17,735 nt of DNA, taken from contig DHUT01000058.1 in the NCBI GenBank assembly GCA_002409285.1, positions 1 through 17,735 of the forward strand, given 5' to 3'. Position numbers and translations under genes: made by a program. The notes under the pieces are model-generated. The model searched no databases. It saw only the letters and a program-made list of their open reading frames with translations, and had not been told where the DNA came from. Shown one piece after another: positions 6,883-13,806 of the stretch. How positions within the stretch are numbered: the stretch's first letter is position 1; each line of letters begins with the position of its first letter. The stretch is from Firmicutes bacterium UBA5227. Its GTDB lineage: Bacteria > Bacillota > Clostridia > Tissierellales > Sedimentibacteraceae.

Positions 6883-6916
6883 AAAAGCGATCTTAGACCG
6901 CCTTTATTTTCCTATT
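6883..6916. repeat. Damaged copy of the creatininase-gene terminator
   Basis: Matches 5121-5167 (AAAAGCGA, then GACCGCCTTTATTTTCCTATT) except for one substitution and a 12-base deletion that removes most of the left stem arm. It can no longer form the hairpin. Its right end forms the last codons and stop of the ABC gene on the minus strand. Confidence 0.8.
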
Positions 6917-8556
6917 TGTATAATTTTATGGTTGTAAGTATATTCATGTAATCGGTGAGAAATAGAAATTACTGTTCTGCCTTGAGATGCGCGGTTTAAT
7001 GCTTCCATAATCTGACGCTCCGTATTGCTGTCGAGATTTGCAGTAATTTCATCCAGCAGCAGGATTTTCGGAGAAGCGGCTATTGCCCTTGCAATAGACA
7101 GCAGTTGAAATTGTCCTTGCGAAAAAGCAATATTCTCTGCAGGCGTATCATATCCCTTTGGCAGATTTAATATATTTTCATGCAATCCAACTAATTTTGC
7201 TGCATCCTCCACCTGTTTGAGGCTGATTTCAGGGCTGAACAAGGAAATTTGTTCAGCAATTGAACCGGCTACGGGATGAAAGGACTGCTCCACGTAACCG
7301 AACAGCTTACGTTTCTGTGCATCGGAGATTTTATCAGCATCCACGCCATTTATCAGCACCCTTCCTTTATCCGGGCTGTATAGTCCTAAAAGCAAACGAA
7401 AGACAGTGCTTTTACCTGCGCCTGTTCTGCCGACTAAGGTAATTGCTTCACCACTTTCCACTGAAAAACACAGGTCGCTAAGTACAGTATTTTCCTTGTC
7501 GTAGCTGAAGTTTACGTGTTCAAAGCGAATATATGCGCTGGTATTTGGAGCATATTCTACATTGACGATGGATGAATCGGTTTTTTTCCTTTCCGGTTCC
7601 TGGAGAAATTCATTAATTCTCTTTACTCCTGCAACAGCAGACTGGATGTTTTGAATTTCCATACCTATGCTCTCCAATGGTTCAAATACTTTTCCCACGT
7701 AGGCAATAATGGCTACTGCCGTACCTACGGTTATGCCAAAAAATTGCTGTACCTGTCCCCCCAGGGCGACAAGTATCATCATTATAGCAATTATACATGA
7801 GCTGATGAATATGATAATCGGGGAATAAATGGAATCGTACAGATTTGACTTGTCTGTGGCAGCATAGCTTTCTTCAATATAATCATCATATTTCTGCTCC
7901 ATGTATTTTTGGCGAAACAAGGTGTGAATCATACGGATATTGCTTATGGTCTCTGGCACATGATTGTTTACCTTGCTTATGGCCATGCGATTTGAAAGCT
8001 GTGACTTTAATATTCGCTTTTGAAACATGCGCGTTATGGCAAATATGAATGGTGTTACTAATATAATTATCAAGCCAAGTCCTTTGCTTTTATAAAAAAT
8101 GACAATTAGAATACTGAGTACCTTAAAAGTATCGGCAAACATGCTTATGATACCGTTGGTAAACATGGAATCTACCGCATCAACATCATTCACAAACCGT
8201 GAAGTTATTTTTCCGGGTTCATTTCTTGTGAAATAGTCCGTGGGAAGATGCTGAAGCTTTGCACACATCTCCCTTCGTATACCGTAGGTTACCTTTTGTC
8301 CGAATTTAGTTATCATAATATTCTGTCCCGACTCCAGCAACCCTGAAAGAGCAACCAGCCCAAAATAAATCAGAGCAAGATATAAATGGACTTGCCGCTG
8401 TGCAGTAAGAAGATTAATAATACGCTCCAAAATTAGCGGCGGAAAAAGAGTTGCCACAATGGAACCTACTATGATGATTATTGTTAAAAATGTCATGCCC
8501 TTGGAGTTGAAGATAATTTTATACACCACAGACATAAGAGGAGTGTTTTTATTCAT
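6904..8556 (-). CDS. ABC exporter half-transporter, second subunit (C-terminus shortened)
   Basis: A 550-aa half-transporter: transmembrane domain about 1-315 and nucleotide-binding domain about 340-550. Motifs are Walker A GRTGAGKST (376-384), signature FSQGQ (478-482, deviating from LSGGQ), Walker B ILLLDE (498-503) with catalytic E503, and H-loop SHRL with H534. With the adjacent subunit it should form a heterodimeric multidrug- or peptide-type exporter in which this subunit's Walker motifs build the active ATP site. The start is the ATG at 8556 with AGGTGA upstream; it overlaps the end of the preceding gene by eight bases. The protein stops right after HKIIQIGK, where relatives usually continue for another 25-40 residues (G-x-IVE-x-GTH-type tail). 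The final codons and TAA lie inside the copied terminator, so the tail was probably lost by deletion. The essential ATPase motifs remain. Confidence 0.9.
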   Translation of the reverse strand: MNKNTPLMSVVYKIIFNSKGMTFLTIIIIVGSIVATLFPPLILERIINLLTAQRQVHLYLALIYFGLVALSGLLESGQNIMITKFGQKVTYGIRREMCAKLQHLPTDYFTRNEPGKITSRFVNDVDAVDSMFTNGIISMFADTFKVLSILIVIFYKSKGLGLIIILVTPFIFAITRMFQKRILKSQLSNRMAISKVNNHVPETISNIRMIHTLFRQKYMEQKYDDYIEESYAATDKSNLYDSIYSPIIIFISSCIIAIMMILVALGGQVQQFFGITVGTAVAIIAYVGKVFEPLESIGMEIQNIQSAVAGVKRINEFLQEPERKKTDSSIVNVEYAPNTSAYIRFEHVNFSYDKENTVLSDLCFSVESGEAITLVGRTGAGKSTVFRLLLGLYSPDKGRVLINGVDADKISDAQKRKLFGYVEQSFHPVAGSIAEQISLFSPEISLKQVEDAAKLVGLHENILNLPKGYDTPAENIAFSQGQFQLLSIARAIAASPKILLLDEITANLDSNTERQIMEALNRASQGRTVISISHRLHEYTYNHKIIQIGK

Positions 8557-10306
8557 TTTGTTCACCTGCCATTTGTGAATTATACAATTTTGCATAAATG
8601 TAATTTTCCTGCATCAATTCTTTATGGGTGGAAAATACACCTGTACCCTTGTCTAAAAAAAGCACCTTGTCAAGAGTCGGAAACAAATATAAACGATGAG
8701 AAATAAGAATTACAATTTTATCTTGTGCCAGTATTCGCAGGCTTTTGAAGATTTCCTTTTCCGTAGTTTTGTCAACTGCGGAAAAGGGGTCATCCAAAAT
8801 CAAAATCTGCCTTGCGTTATAAAAAGTGCGGGCAAGAGCAGCTCGTGCCTGCTGACCTCCGGAAAGCCTTGTGCCGCTGCTTCCCACTAAAGTGTCAGCA
8901 CCCTGAGGCATTTGTGCAACCTCTTCATCAAAGCATACTGCCTGAAGGTACCGTACAATGTCTCCTTGTTCTCCTAATTGAATATTCTCACGGATGCTGT
9001 CGCTTATAAGCTCTGGTGCATGTCCCATGTATGAAATAAGCCTGCTGCGTTCGTAGCCGCTTAATTCAGATAATTCATGCTCACTTATCTGTATGCTCCC
9101 ATCGTAGGGAACTTCGCCGATAAATGCTCTGCCTAATGTGGATTTACCGCAAGCAATGGGTCCTGTTACACCGATAATTTGTCCCCTGCAGGCAGAAAAG
9201 GAAATATTTTTCAGTATCGGGGGATTGCCGGGAAGGTAAAGTGACAGGTTAGATACAGTAAGTTTCGGCGGCATTGAAAAGTCAATTGAGGTGTTAGTAT
9301 CGGGCACCACGTATTCCCTCATCAATGGCTTAATCCTTGACCATGATACCTGTGCCTTTTGCACAGAATTAAACAGTTTTGACGCCTTTGAGGATTTAAG
9401 TGCCATTTTTGTAAAGGCAGAAAAGAAAGTGGTGAATTCTGCTATATTCCAGTTGGTCCAACCTGTTCCCAGTACATTTTTTGCACCAAAATAAATAATC
9501 AGTACAGAGCCGCTCATGGATATAATGTTGTAGAGAGGCTGCATGGTATTTTCCCATATATTTGCTGAAACAGCACGTTTCTCATAGTCCTTTAGATGGG
9601 ATTCATATGCTTTGTCACGGTTTAACTCGCTGCCATAGATGCGATAGGTAATGGAATTTGAAATTCTGTCCATGGTTGCGCTGTTTAATCTTCCCGCACT
9701 TTTTTTATACTCTGCGTTATAATGTGTGATACGTGTTTTGAGCTGTTCGGCAATTAAATATGCAGCGGGCGTGAAAATGCACGAAATTATGGCTAATCTC
9801 CAGTCATAAAAGAAAAGCAGTGAGATGTAGGCTGCTAATACCACACCAGTATCGAAAACTTCCGTGGTAAATTTTCGCATTCCTTCAACACATGCATCCA
9901 CATCAGCTATGGCTTTTGTCATTATAGTGCCAAGACCCTCCTGTTCCAATTCGTCTCTGCTCATGTTAACCAGACTGTTATACAGCATATGGCGCATATG
10001 GCGGCTAGTATTATTGGCAAAGCGCCGCACGTAAAACCGCTTTATACTGCGCATAAGCTGCACAATGAGTATGACTGCAAGGTAAGTTACTGCAAGTCTG
10101 ACCATAGAGTAGAAATCCTTGTATCCTCTGATAATGTCAAACAGACGCTGTACCAGTTGTCCTTCAAAATAGGGACCGGCAAGCATACCCACGTTATATA
10201 TAATACCCGAAATGGTAATCAGTGTCAGTGGCCATAACTCCAATTTAAAATAGGACAAAATGTGATTTGGCTTTGGAACAGGTTTAATCTTCCGGTACTG
10301 GTTCAT
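8549..10306 (-). CDS. ABC exporter half-transporter, first subunit
   Basis: A 585-aa half-transporter: about six transmembrane helices in 1-320 and an ATPase domain in 345-585. Motifs are Walker A GPIACGKST (382-390), canonical signature LSGGQ (481-485), Walker B ILILDDP (501-507), where the usual catalytic glutamate is D506, and H-loop H537. The Asp at that position plus a normal signature is the pattern of the subunit holding the degenerate site in heterodimeric exporters (TM287/288, BmrC/BmrD, LmrCD types). The partner downstream shows the complementary pattern. The gene overlaps marR upstream by 23 bases and the second subunit downstream by eight, so all three are one operon. A MarR-type regulator in front suggests drug or toxic-compound export controlled by the regulator's ligand; the substrate cannot be read from sequence. 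Confidence 0.93.
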   Translation of the reverse strand: MNQYRKIKPVPKPNHILSYFKLELWPLTLITISGIIYNVGMLAGPYFEGQLVQRLFDIIRGYKDFYSMVRLAVTYLAVILIVQLMRSIKRFYVRRFANNTSRHMRHMLYNSLVNMSRDELEQEGLGTIMTKAIADVDACVEGMRKFTTEVFDTGVVLAAYISLLFFYDWRLAIISCIFTPAAYLIAEQLKTRITHYNAEYKKSAGRLNSATMDRISNSITYRIYGSELNRDKAYESHLKDYEKRAVSANIWENTMQPLYNIISMSGSVLIIYFGAKNVLGTGWTNWNIAEFTTFFSAFTKMALKSSKASKLFNSVQKAQVSWSRIKPLMREYVVPDTNTSIDFSMPPKLTVSNLSLYLPGNPPILKNISFSACRGQIIGVTGPIACGKSTLGRAFIGEVPYDGSIQISEHELSELSGYERSRLISYMGHAPELISDSIRENIQLGEQGDIVRYLQAVCFDEEVAQMPQGADTLVGSSGTRLSGGQQARAALARTFYNARQILILDDPFSAVDKTTEKEIFKSLRILAQDKIVILISHRLYLFPTLDKVLFLDKGTGVFSTHKELMQENYIYAKLYNSQMAGEQNE

Positions 10307-10775
10307 TTTGGGATTCCTCCATATAAAAGCGCTTGGTAAGGTTGGGAAAACCTGCCTTGCTTTCGGCTTTAGAGCGTGTATACAGGATATTCAGAATACG
10401 GCAGAATTCGTCATTTTCCTGTGGAGTAAGTGCCTCCTCCAGCCATTCGTAATATAATGCTTCAACAGATGCTTTGGAATTTTTAAGCAGATCCGATTTT
10501 TCGGTTGCATAAAGCAGTTGACTTCTGCCGTCTGCCGGATTTGGTTTCCTGATTATATAACCCTTCGCTTCCAGGTTGGCGGCACGGCGGGCCGCAGCTC
10601 CCTTATCAAGGCTTAGAATTTCCCGAATGGATGCCTGCGTGATTCCCGGATTTTTTCTTACTACATGAATAAAATCATACTCAGCTGAACCTACACCCTC
10701 TGTTTTAAGCATGCGTACGGTAAATTTACTTACTTCCCGCGCGATTTTTGTGATTTGACGTTTTGTAGAGTCCAT
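10284..10775 (-). CDS. MarR-family regulator of the ABC exporter operon
   Basis: A 163-aa winged-helix regulator. Residues 33-95 carry the MarR core: PGITQASIREILSLDKGAAA, then NLEAKGYIIRKPNPADGR with the wing D82-G83-R84. The C-terminal helices, including a WLEEALTPQENDEFCRIL segment, should form the dimer interface. AAAGGAG lies about six bases before the ATG. Its 3' end overlaps the first ABC gene by 23 bases, which couples regulator and transporter. A perfect 16-bp inverted repeat covers its promoter, so it probably represses its own operon until a ligand is bound. Confidence 0.9.
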   Translation of the reverse strand: MDSTKRQITKIAREVSKFTVRMLKTEGVGSAEYDFIHVVRKNPGITQASIREILSLDKGAAARRAANLEAKGYIIRKPNPADGRSQLLYATEKSDLLKNSKASVEALYYEWLEEALTPQENDEFCRILNILYTRSKAESKAGFPNLTKRFYMEESQNEPVPED

Positions 10776-10810
10776 TTTTCGCTCCTTTCAATGATAAAAA
10801 AATGATAAAA

Positions 10811-10852
10811 AATAGATGTACTATCAACCAAATATATGATAGTACATCTATT
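10811..10852. promoter_or_regulatory. Palindromic operator over the marR promoter
   Basis: AATAGATGTACTATCA (10811-10826) and TGATAGTACATCTATT (10837-10852) are perfect inverted repeats separated by 10 bases; one further base pair extends them. On the minus strand the repeat covers the -10 box and the transcription start of marR. Length and position fit a MarR dimer site or two adjacent sites. In RNA it could also form a hairpin at the 5' end of the message. Confidence 0.75.
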
Positions 10853-10864
10853 TATAAATGTCAA
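10836..10864 (-). promoter_or_regulatory. Promoter of the marR-ABC-ABC operon
   Basis: On the minus strand a perfect TTGACA (10859-10864) is separated by 17 bases from TATCAT (10836-10841), five of six matches. The operator palindrome overlaps the -10. The transcript would have a leader of about 55 bases. Confidence 0.75.
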
Positions 10865-10874
10865 TTATTTAAAT

Positions 10875-11032
10875 CCTGGAATCATCATGCTAAGTATACA
10901 TATGAAGGTGGAAGTTCAAATGGCTGACCAGCGCGTAAGCATATTATCCTGAGGTACTGCAGCTACTACATCTGCAGAATAACTTGAAAGAATCAGAGGA
11001 GTTCATATTTCTCCCGGTGCTACAGCACTGAC
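10875..11032 (-). pseudogene. Decayed fragment copy of the SDR dehydrogenase gene
   Basis: Aligns to 12484-12642 of the intact SDR gene (about codons 261-313) on the same strand. I estimate about 85% identity, with two 2-base deletions and one 3-base insertion, so the frame is broken. Long shared runs include CTACATCTGCAGAATAACTT and CATATTTCTCCCGGTGC. The last 18 codons and all N-terminal parts, including the NAD-binding motif, are missing. It begins about 11 bases from the -35 box of the marR promoter. Confidence 0.87.
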
Positions 11033-11132
11033 CAAAATATTTGCCGTAATGGGTAACAATCATGCATAAAATTTTCTAAAGTCATCAAGAATATGATATT
11101 ATAAAAAACAGACAAGAAAGGAGGGATTCCCT

Positions 11133-11195
11133 TTGGTACAATATGAACAAGCGATCGGACTGCGGCATTACAGGAGTATAAAATATTCTGTGTAA
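11133..11195 (+). CDS. Possible 20-codon leader-type ORF
   Basis: A very strong ribosome site (AAAGGAGGG, 11118-11124 region) precedes TTG at 11133, which opens a frame of 20 codons (starting LVQYEQAIGLRHYRS) ending at TAA 11193-11195. The stop lies in the loop of the hairpin at 11172-11215. It could be a leader peptide or the start of a gene lost by deletion. I do not recognise it. Confidence 0.25.
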   Translation: MVQYEQAIGLRHYRSIKYSV

Positions 11196-11215
11196 ATGGA
11201 ATGTTTTATACTCCT
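11172..11215. repeat. 17-bp inverted repeat (hairpin)
   Basis: AGGAGTATAAAATATTC (11172-11188) pairs with GAATGTTTTATACTCCT (11199-11215) with one G-U-type mismatch and a 10-nt loop. It is not followed by a T-run on the plus strand, so a simple terminator is unlikely. It lies in a 268-base region (11033-11300) with no recognisable gene. It may be a remnant of a small mobile element or a regulatory RNA structure. Confidence 0.65.
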
Positions 11216-11300
11216 ATTACTGCGGTTTAGTCTCTTACCATATCTGATAAAGATTGTCGTTAATCTTACAATTTGATTATTGACAGGTAGCCTTGACTAC

Positions 11301-11717
11301 TTAAATTTGACAGCTTGGTTCTAAGCCAAGTAATGCTCCAAATCTTTGGCAGGCAGTGATAAAGCATATAAGTGCTAAAAGTTCTGAAATTTCGCTGTCT
11401 GTAAAGGATTCTTTAAGTGCACTGAACTCATCATCACTAATATGTGTTTTTTTACTGGATATATCCGCAATATGGATTGCCAACTGTGTCCTCAAATCCA
11501 TTATATTTTTCGAGGGAGCTCCTTTAGCCTTACAATATTCACAGCCGTTATTAAAAGCCAGGGTGCGGCGAATTTCCTCTTTTAATTCTGCCGAAAAAGA
11601 ATCACTTGAAAAAATACAATTCTCCAGAGAAGTCCATTTTTCCAATACGTCTTTATTGTGCCCTAACAGTTGCTGAAATGGTGTAATACCATTTTGTGAA
11701 AAAGAAATTAATGCCAT
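11301..11717 (-). CDS. Carboxymuconolactone decarboxylase/AhpD-like protein
   Basis: A 138-aa all-helical protein. The core EEIRRTLAFNNGCEYCKAKG (47-66) carries the CxxC pair C59 and C62 and a glutamate 12 residues before (E47), as in AhpD-like alkylhydroperoxidases. The histidine usually four residues after the second cysteine is Gly66 here, so peroxidase activity may be altered. Family members act as thiol-based antioxidants or as decarboxylases; the CxxC favours redox activity. AAGGAGGA lies seven bases before the ATG. The gene is divergent from an Lrp-type regulator 138 bases away, which may control it. Confidence 0.82.
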   Translation of the reverse strand: MALISFSQNGITPFQQLLGHNKDVLEKWTSLENCIFSSDSFSAELKEEIRRTLAFNNGCEYCKAKGAPSKNIMDLRTQLAIHIADISSKKTHISDDEFSALKESFTDSEISELLALICFITACQRFGALLGLEPSCQI

Positions 11718-11746
11718 GATTATTCCTCCTTAAAATGTTTATTTTA

Positions 11747-11776
11747 TTGACTAATTAATTATATCAGGTATATAAT
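11747..11776 (+). promoter_or_regulatory. Promoter of the lrp-type gene
   Basis: TTGACT (11747-11752), an 18-base spacer and a perfect TATAAT (11771-11776). The start would fall near 11783, leaving a leader of about 70 bases. Confidence 0.62.
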
Positions 11777-11784
11777 TTAAATTG

Positions 11785-11800
11785 TATTTCATATGAAATA
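11785..11800. promoter_or_regulatory. Perfect 16-bp palindrome, candidate Lrp-type operator
   Basis: TATTTCATATGAAATA is a perfect palindrome just downstream of the -10 of the lrp-type gene, in the intergenic region shared with the AhpD-like gene. Lrp/AsnC proteins typically bind AT-rich palindromes near their own promoters. The AT-rich context makes chance palindromes more likely, so this is moderate evidence. Confidence 0.5.
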
Positions 11801-11855
11801 ATATTAATGTAATATATATTCCTTTTGATATATATTCTAAGAAAGTGAGTTTCAA

Positions 11856-12299
11856 ATGAAAATTGATGAGATAGATGTGCAGATTTTGTATGAGTTGCAA
11901 ACAGACAGCAGAATTTCCATAAGGGAGTTGTCTAAACGGGTAAACCTTTCACCGCCCTCTGTTGCAGAGAGAGTAAGAAGGCTTGAGGATAATAATATTA
12001 TTGAGGGTTATACAATTCGTCTAAACAAAAATAAACTTGGATTTGTAATTGATTGTATAATTGAGGTAACTATGAAGAATGGACAACATGATAAATTTAA
12101 AAGCTTTATTAAGGATTACAAATACAGTGAATGGTGCTACAGAATTGCAGGTTCTGCCTGTTTCATAGTCAAATTATCGGTTGCTTCTTTAGAGGATATT
12201 GAGAAGTTCATAAATGCCATATCCCCATATGCTCTAACAAAGACATCCATTGTTTTTTCAAAAGTTGAAGTCAATAATAAAATTAATAAGTTTTTATAG
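11856..12299 (+). CDS. Lrp/AsnC-family transcriptional regulator
   Basis: A 147-aa protein with the standard Lrp plan. The N-terminal helix-turn-helix is IDEIDVQILYELQTDSRIS (3-21), then RELSKRVNLSPPSVAERVRRLEDNNIIEGY (23-52). An RAM ligand-binding domain with alternating strands and helices follows (about 62-140), containing YRIAGSACFIVKLSV. Such proteins are octameric or dimeric regulators that respond to amino acids or related metabolites and often control a divergent neighbour, here the AhpD-like gene. The start has AAGAAAGTGAG upstream, and the ATG begins the conserved MKIDEID motif. The palindrome at 11785-11800 may be its binding site. Confidence 0.92.
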   Translation: MKIDEIDVQILYELQTDSRISIRELSKRVNLSPPSVAERVRRLEDNNIIEGYTIRLNKNKLGFVIDCIIEVTMKNGQHDKFKSFIKDYKYSEWCYRIAGSACFIVKLSVASLEDIEKFINAISPYALTKTSIVFSKVEVNNKINKFL

Positions 12300-12329
12300 T
12301 TAACCACTACTATTGAAATTAAATGAAAC

Positions 12330-12355
12330 AAAAATAGCTCACGGTCAGTGAGCTA
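12330..12355 (-). terminator. Intrinsic terminator of the SDR gene
   Basis: TAGCTCAC (12335-12342) and GTGAGCTA (12348-12355) form an 8-bp stem with a 5-nt loop. On the minus strand the stem is followed by TTTTTG, the normal terminator order for the SDR transcript coming from the right. It may also serve the convergent lrp-type gene weakly. Confidence 0.68.
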
Positions 12356-12429
12356 TAAGTGTTTAAATGAGGAGTTCCAACCGTTGTTGTAAGCGACAAT
12401 TAAATGTTGGCACTAAGAACAAGGTAAGA

Positions 12430-13422
12430 TTACGAATTAGTAGTCTGCCCTCCGTCAACGTGAAGCACCTGACCGGTTACAAACCTGGAATCATCAGATG
12501 CTAAGTATACAAATGTAGGTGCAAGCTCAAACGGCTGACCGGCGCGCATCAGCATATTATCCTGAGGCACTGCTACTACATCTGCAGAATAACTTGAAGG
12601 AATAAGAGGAGTCCATATTTCTCCCGGTGCCACAGCATTGACACGTATTCCCTGCCTGCCTAAGTTTCTGGCTAAGGCTCTTGTAAAACCGACGATGGCT
12701 CCTTTTGTGGAAGTATAATCAATAAGCCTGTCTTCACCTATATAAGTTACAACAGATGCCGTACCAATTATAGAACTGCCCGGATGCAAGTGGGGAAGTG
12801 CCGCTTTTGTAACATAGAAATGGGGATAAAAGTTTGTTTTAAACGTTTCGTCAAACTGTTCGTCACTGATATCCAAAAGACTCAGCTGCGGGAATTGTAC
12901 ACCTGCGTTGTTACACAGGACATCTAACTTACCAAAAGTTTTAACTGCAGCATTAACTATATCACTGCAATGCTGTCTTTCTCTTAAATCCCCAGGCAGC
13001 AAAAGACATCTGCGTCCCAGTTCCTCTATGCGTTTTTTTGTTCTCATCGCATCATTTTGTTCATCAAGATATGCAATTGCCACATCGGCGCCTTCCTTGG
13101 CAAAGGCTATTGCGGTGGCAGCACCGATACCACTGTCGCCTCCTGTAATCAATGCTACCTTATCTAAAAGTTTATCAGAGCCTTTGTAATTGGGGTTTTC
13201 TATGATTGGCCGTGGTACCATCAATTCTTCAAGTCCTGGCTGGCGAAATTGATGTTGTTCGGGAAAACTGATGGGAATATCCTCATATTGTGTGATGGTG
13301 CCGTAATTTGGGTACATGGGGTATGGCTTAAGTATCAGATTTTTTTGGAAATAATTCAGCAGCTCATTCATGATTTGCTCATTGGGAGCATCGTTGTTTG
13401 GAGAGCAATTTTGATTATTCAT
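12430..13422 (-). CDS. Short-chain dehydrogenase/reductase, glucose/ribitol dehydrogenase-like (YhdF/YdaD type)
   Basis: A 330-aa SDR with an N-terminal extension of about 85 residues (rich in Pro, Tyr and Gln) typical of the stress-associated YhdF/YdaD-like group. The Rossmann cofactor motif is TGGDSGIG (93-100); NNAG is at 171-174; the catalytic set is S223, Y236 and K240 in the YTSTK motif; VNAVAPGEIWTPL (261-273) and the C-terminal TGQVLHVDGG (317-325) complete the fold. It should reduce or oxidise a carbonyl/alcohol with NAD(P)H. The physiological substrate is unknown, and homologues are often linked to general stress. AGGTAATTGAA precedes the ATG. A 53-aa small ORF lies 81 bases upstream on the same strand. 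A decayed copy of codons 261-313 lies at 10875-11032. Confidence 0.93.
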   Translation of the reverse strand: MNNQNCSPNNDAPNEQIMNELLNYFQKNLILKPYPMYPNYGTITQYEDIPISFPEQHQFRQPGLEELMVPRPIIENPNYKGSDKLLDKVALITGGDSGIGAATAIAFAKEGADVAIAYLDEQNDAMRTKKRIEELGRRCLLLPGDLRERQHCSDIVNAAVKTFGKLDVLCNNAGVQFPQLSLLDISDEQFDETFKTNFYPHFYVTKAALPHLHPGSSIIGTASVVTYIGEDRLIDYTSTKGAIVGFTRALARNLGRQGIRVNAVAPGEIWTPLIPSSYSADVVAVPQDNMLMRAGQPFELAPTFVYLASDDSRFVTGQVLHVDGGQTTNS

Positions 13423-13503
13423 TTCAATTACCTAATTTGTTGAGAAATTTGCTTGAATTTCTTATACATTACCTTTCATTTTTATTTTTGTTGCTTAACC
13501 TGT

Positions 13504-13665
13504 TTAAATTACAGGATAGTTTAATTCGTACCTTGGATTGGTATAGTAAGGAGGCCTGAATCCAATCAGGGGCATTGTCCATACGAAATCAAGGTATTTT
13601 ACATACACTCTTTCATTCGAGTAGTTGCAGAGAAGCAATTGTGCATATGGGTTTAACATAAACAT
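13504..13665 (-). CDS. 53-aa small ORF upstream of the SDR gene
   Basis: A 53-residue frame starting MFMLNPYAQLLLCNYSNERV and ending YELNYPVI. GTGAGGG lies about 8-14 bases before the ATG at 13665; the second ATG (13657-13659) is an alternative. The protein is rich in aromatic residues and proline (FRPPYYTNPRYELNY), has no cysteine pairs and no clear membrane helix, and is not obviously low-complexity. It is on the same strand as the SDR gene with an 81-base gap, so the two may be co-transcribed. I do not recognise a family. Conserved-looking composition and a ribosome site argue for a real gene; a C-terminal fragment of a larger lost gene is the alternative. The rest of 13423-13806 is AT-rich, with an AATATTATATAATATT palindrome at 13728-13743. 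Confidence 0.5.
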   Translation of the reverse strand: MFMLNPYAQLLLCNYSNERVYVKYLDFVWTMPLIGFRPPYYTNPRYELNYPVI

Positions 13666-13806
13666 TACATATCCCTCACTTTTATAGTTTACTTCATTAT
13701 ATTATTCACTATTTTATATTATTCTGAAATATTATATAATATTAGATATGATTCAAAATTATCTTATTACAGCTTCAAACCTGAAATTTTAAATAAGGAG
13801 AATGGC

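Noticed and set aside
5160..6916. Insertion sequence or transposon as cause of the scrap zone
   Set aside because: No transposase frame, terminal inverted repeats or target-site duplications could be seen; the ordered echoes fit duplication plus deletion better.
8557..8595. 13-residue N-terminal extension of the second ABC subunit
   Set aside because: Lies within the end of the preceding gene; the ATG at 8556 has AGGTGA at the right distance and gives the normal N-terminus.
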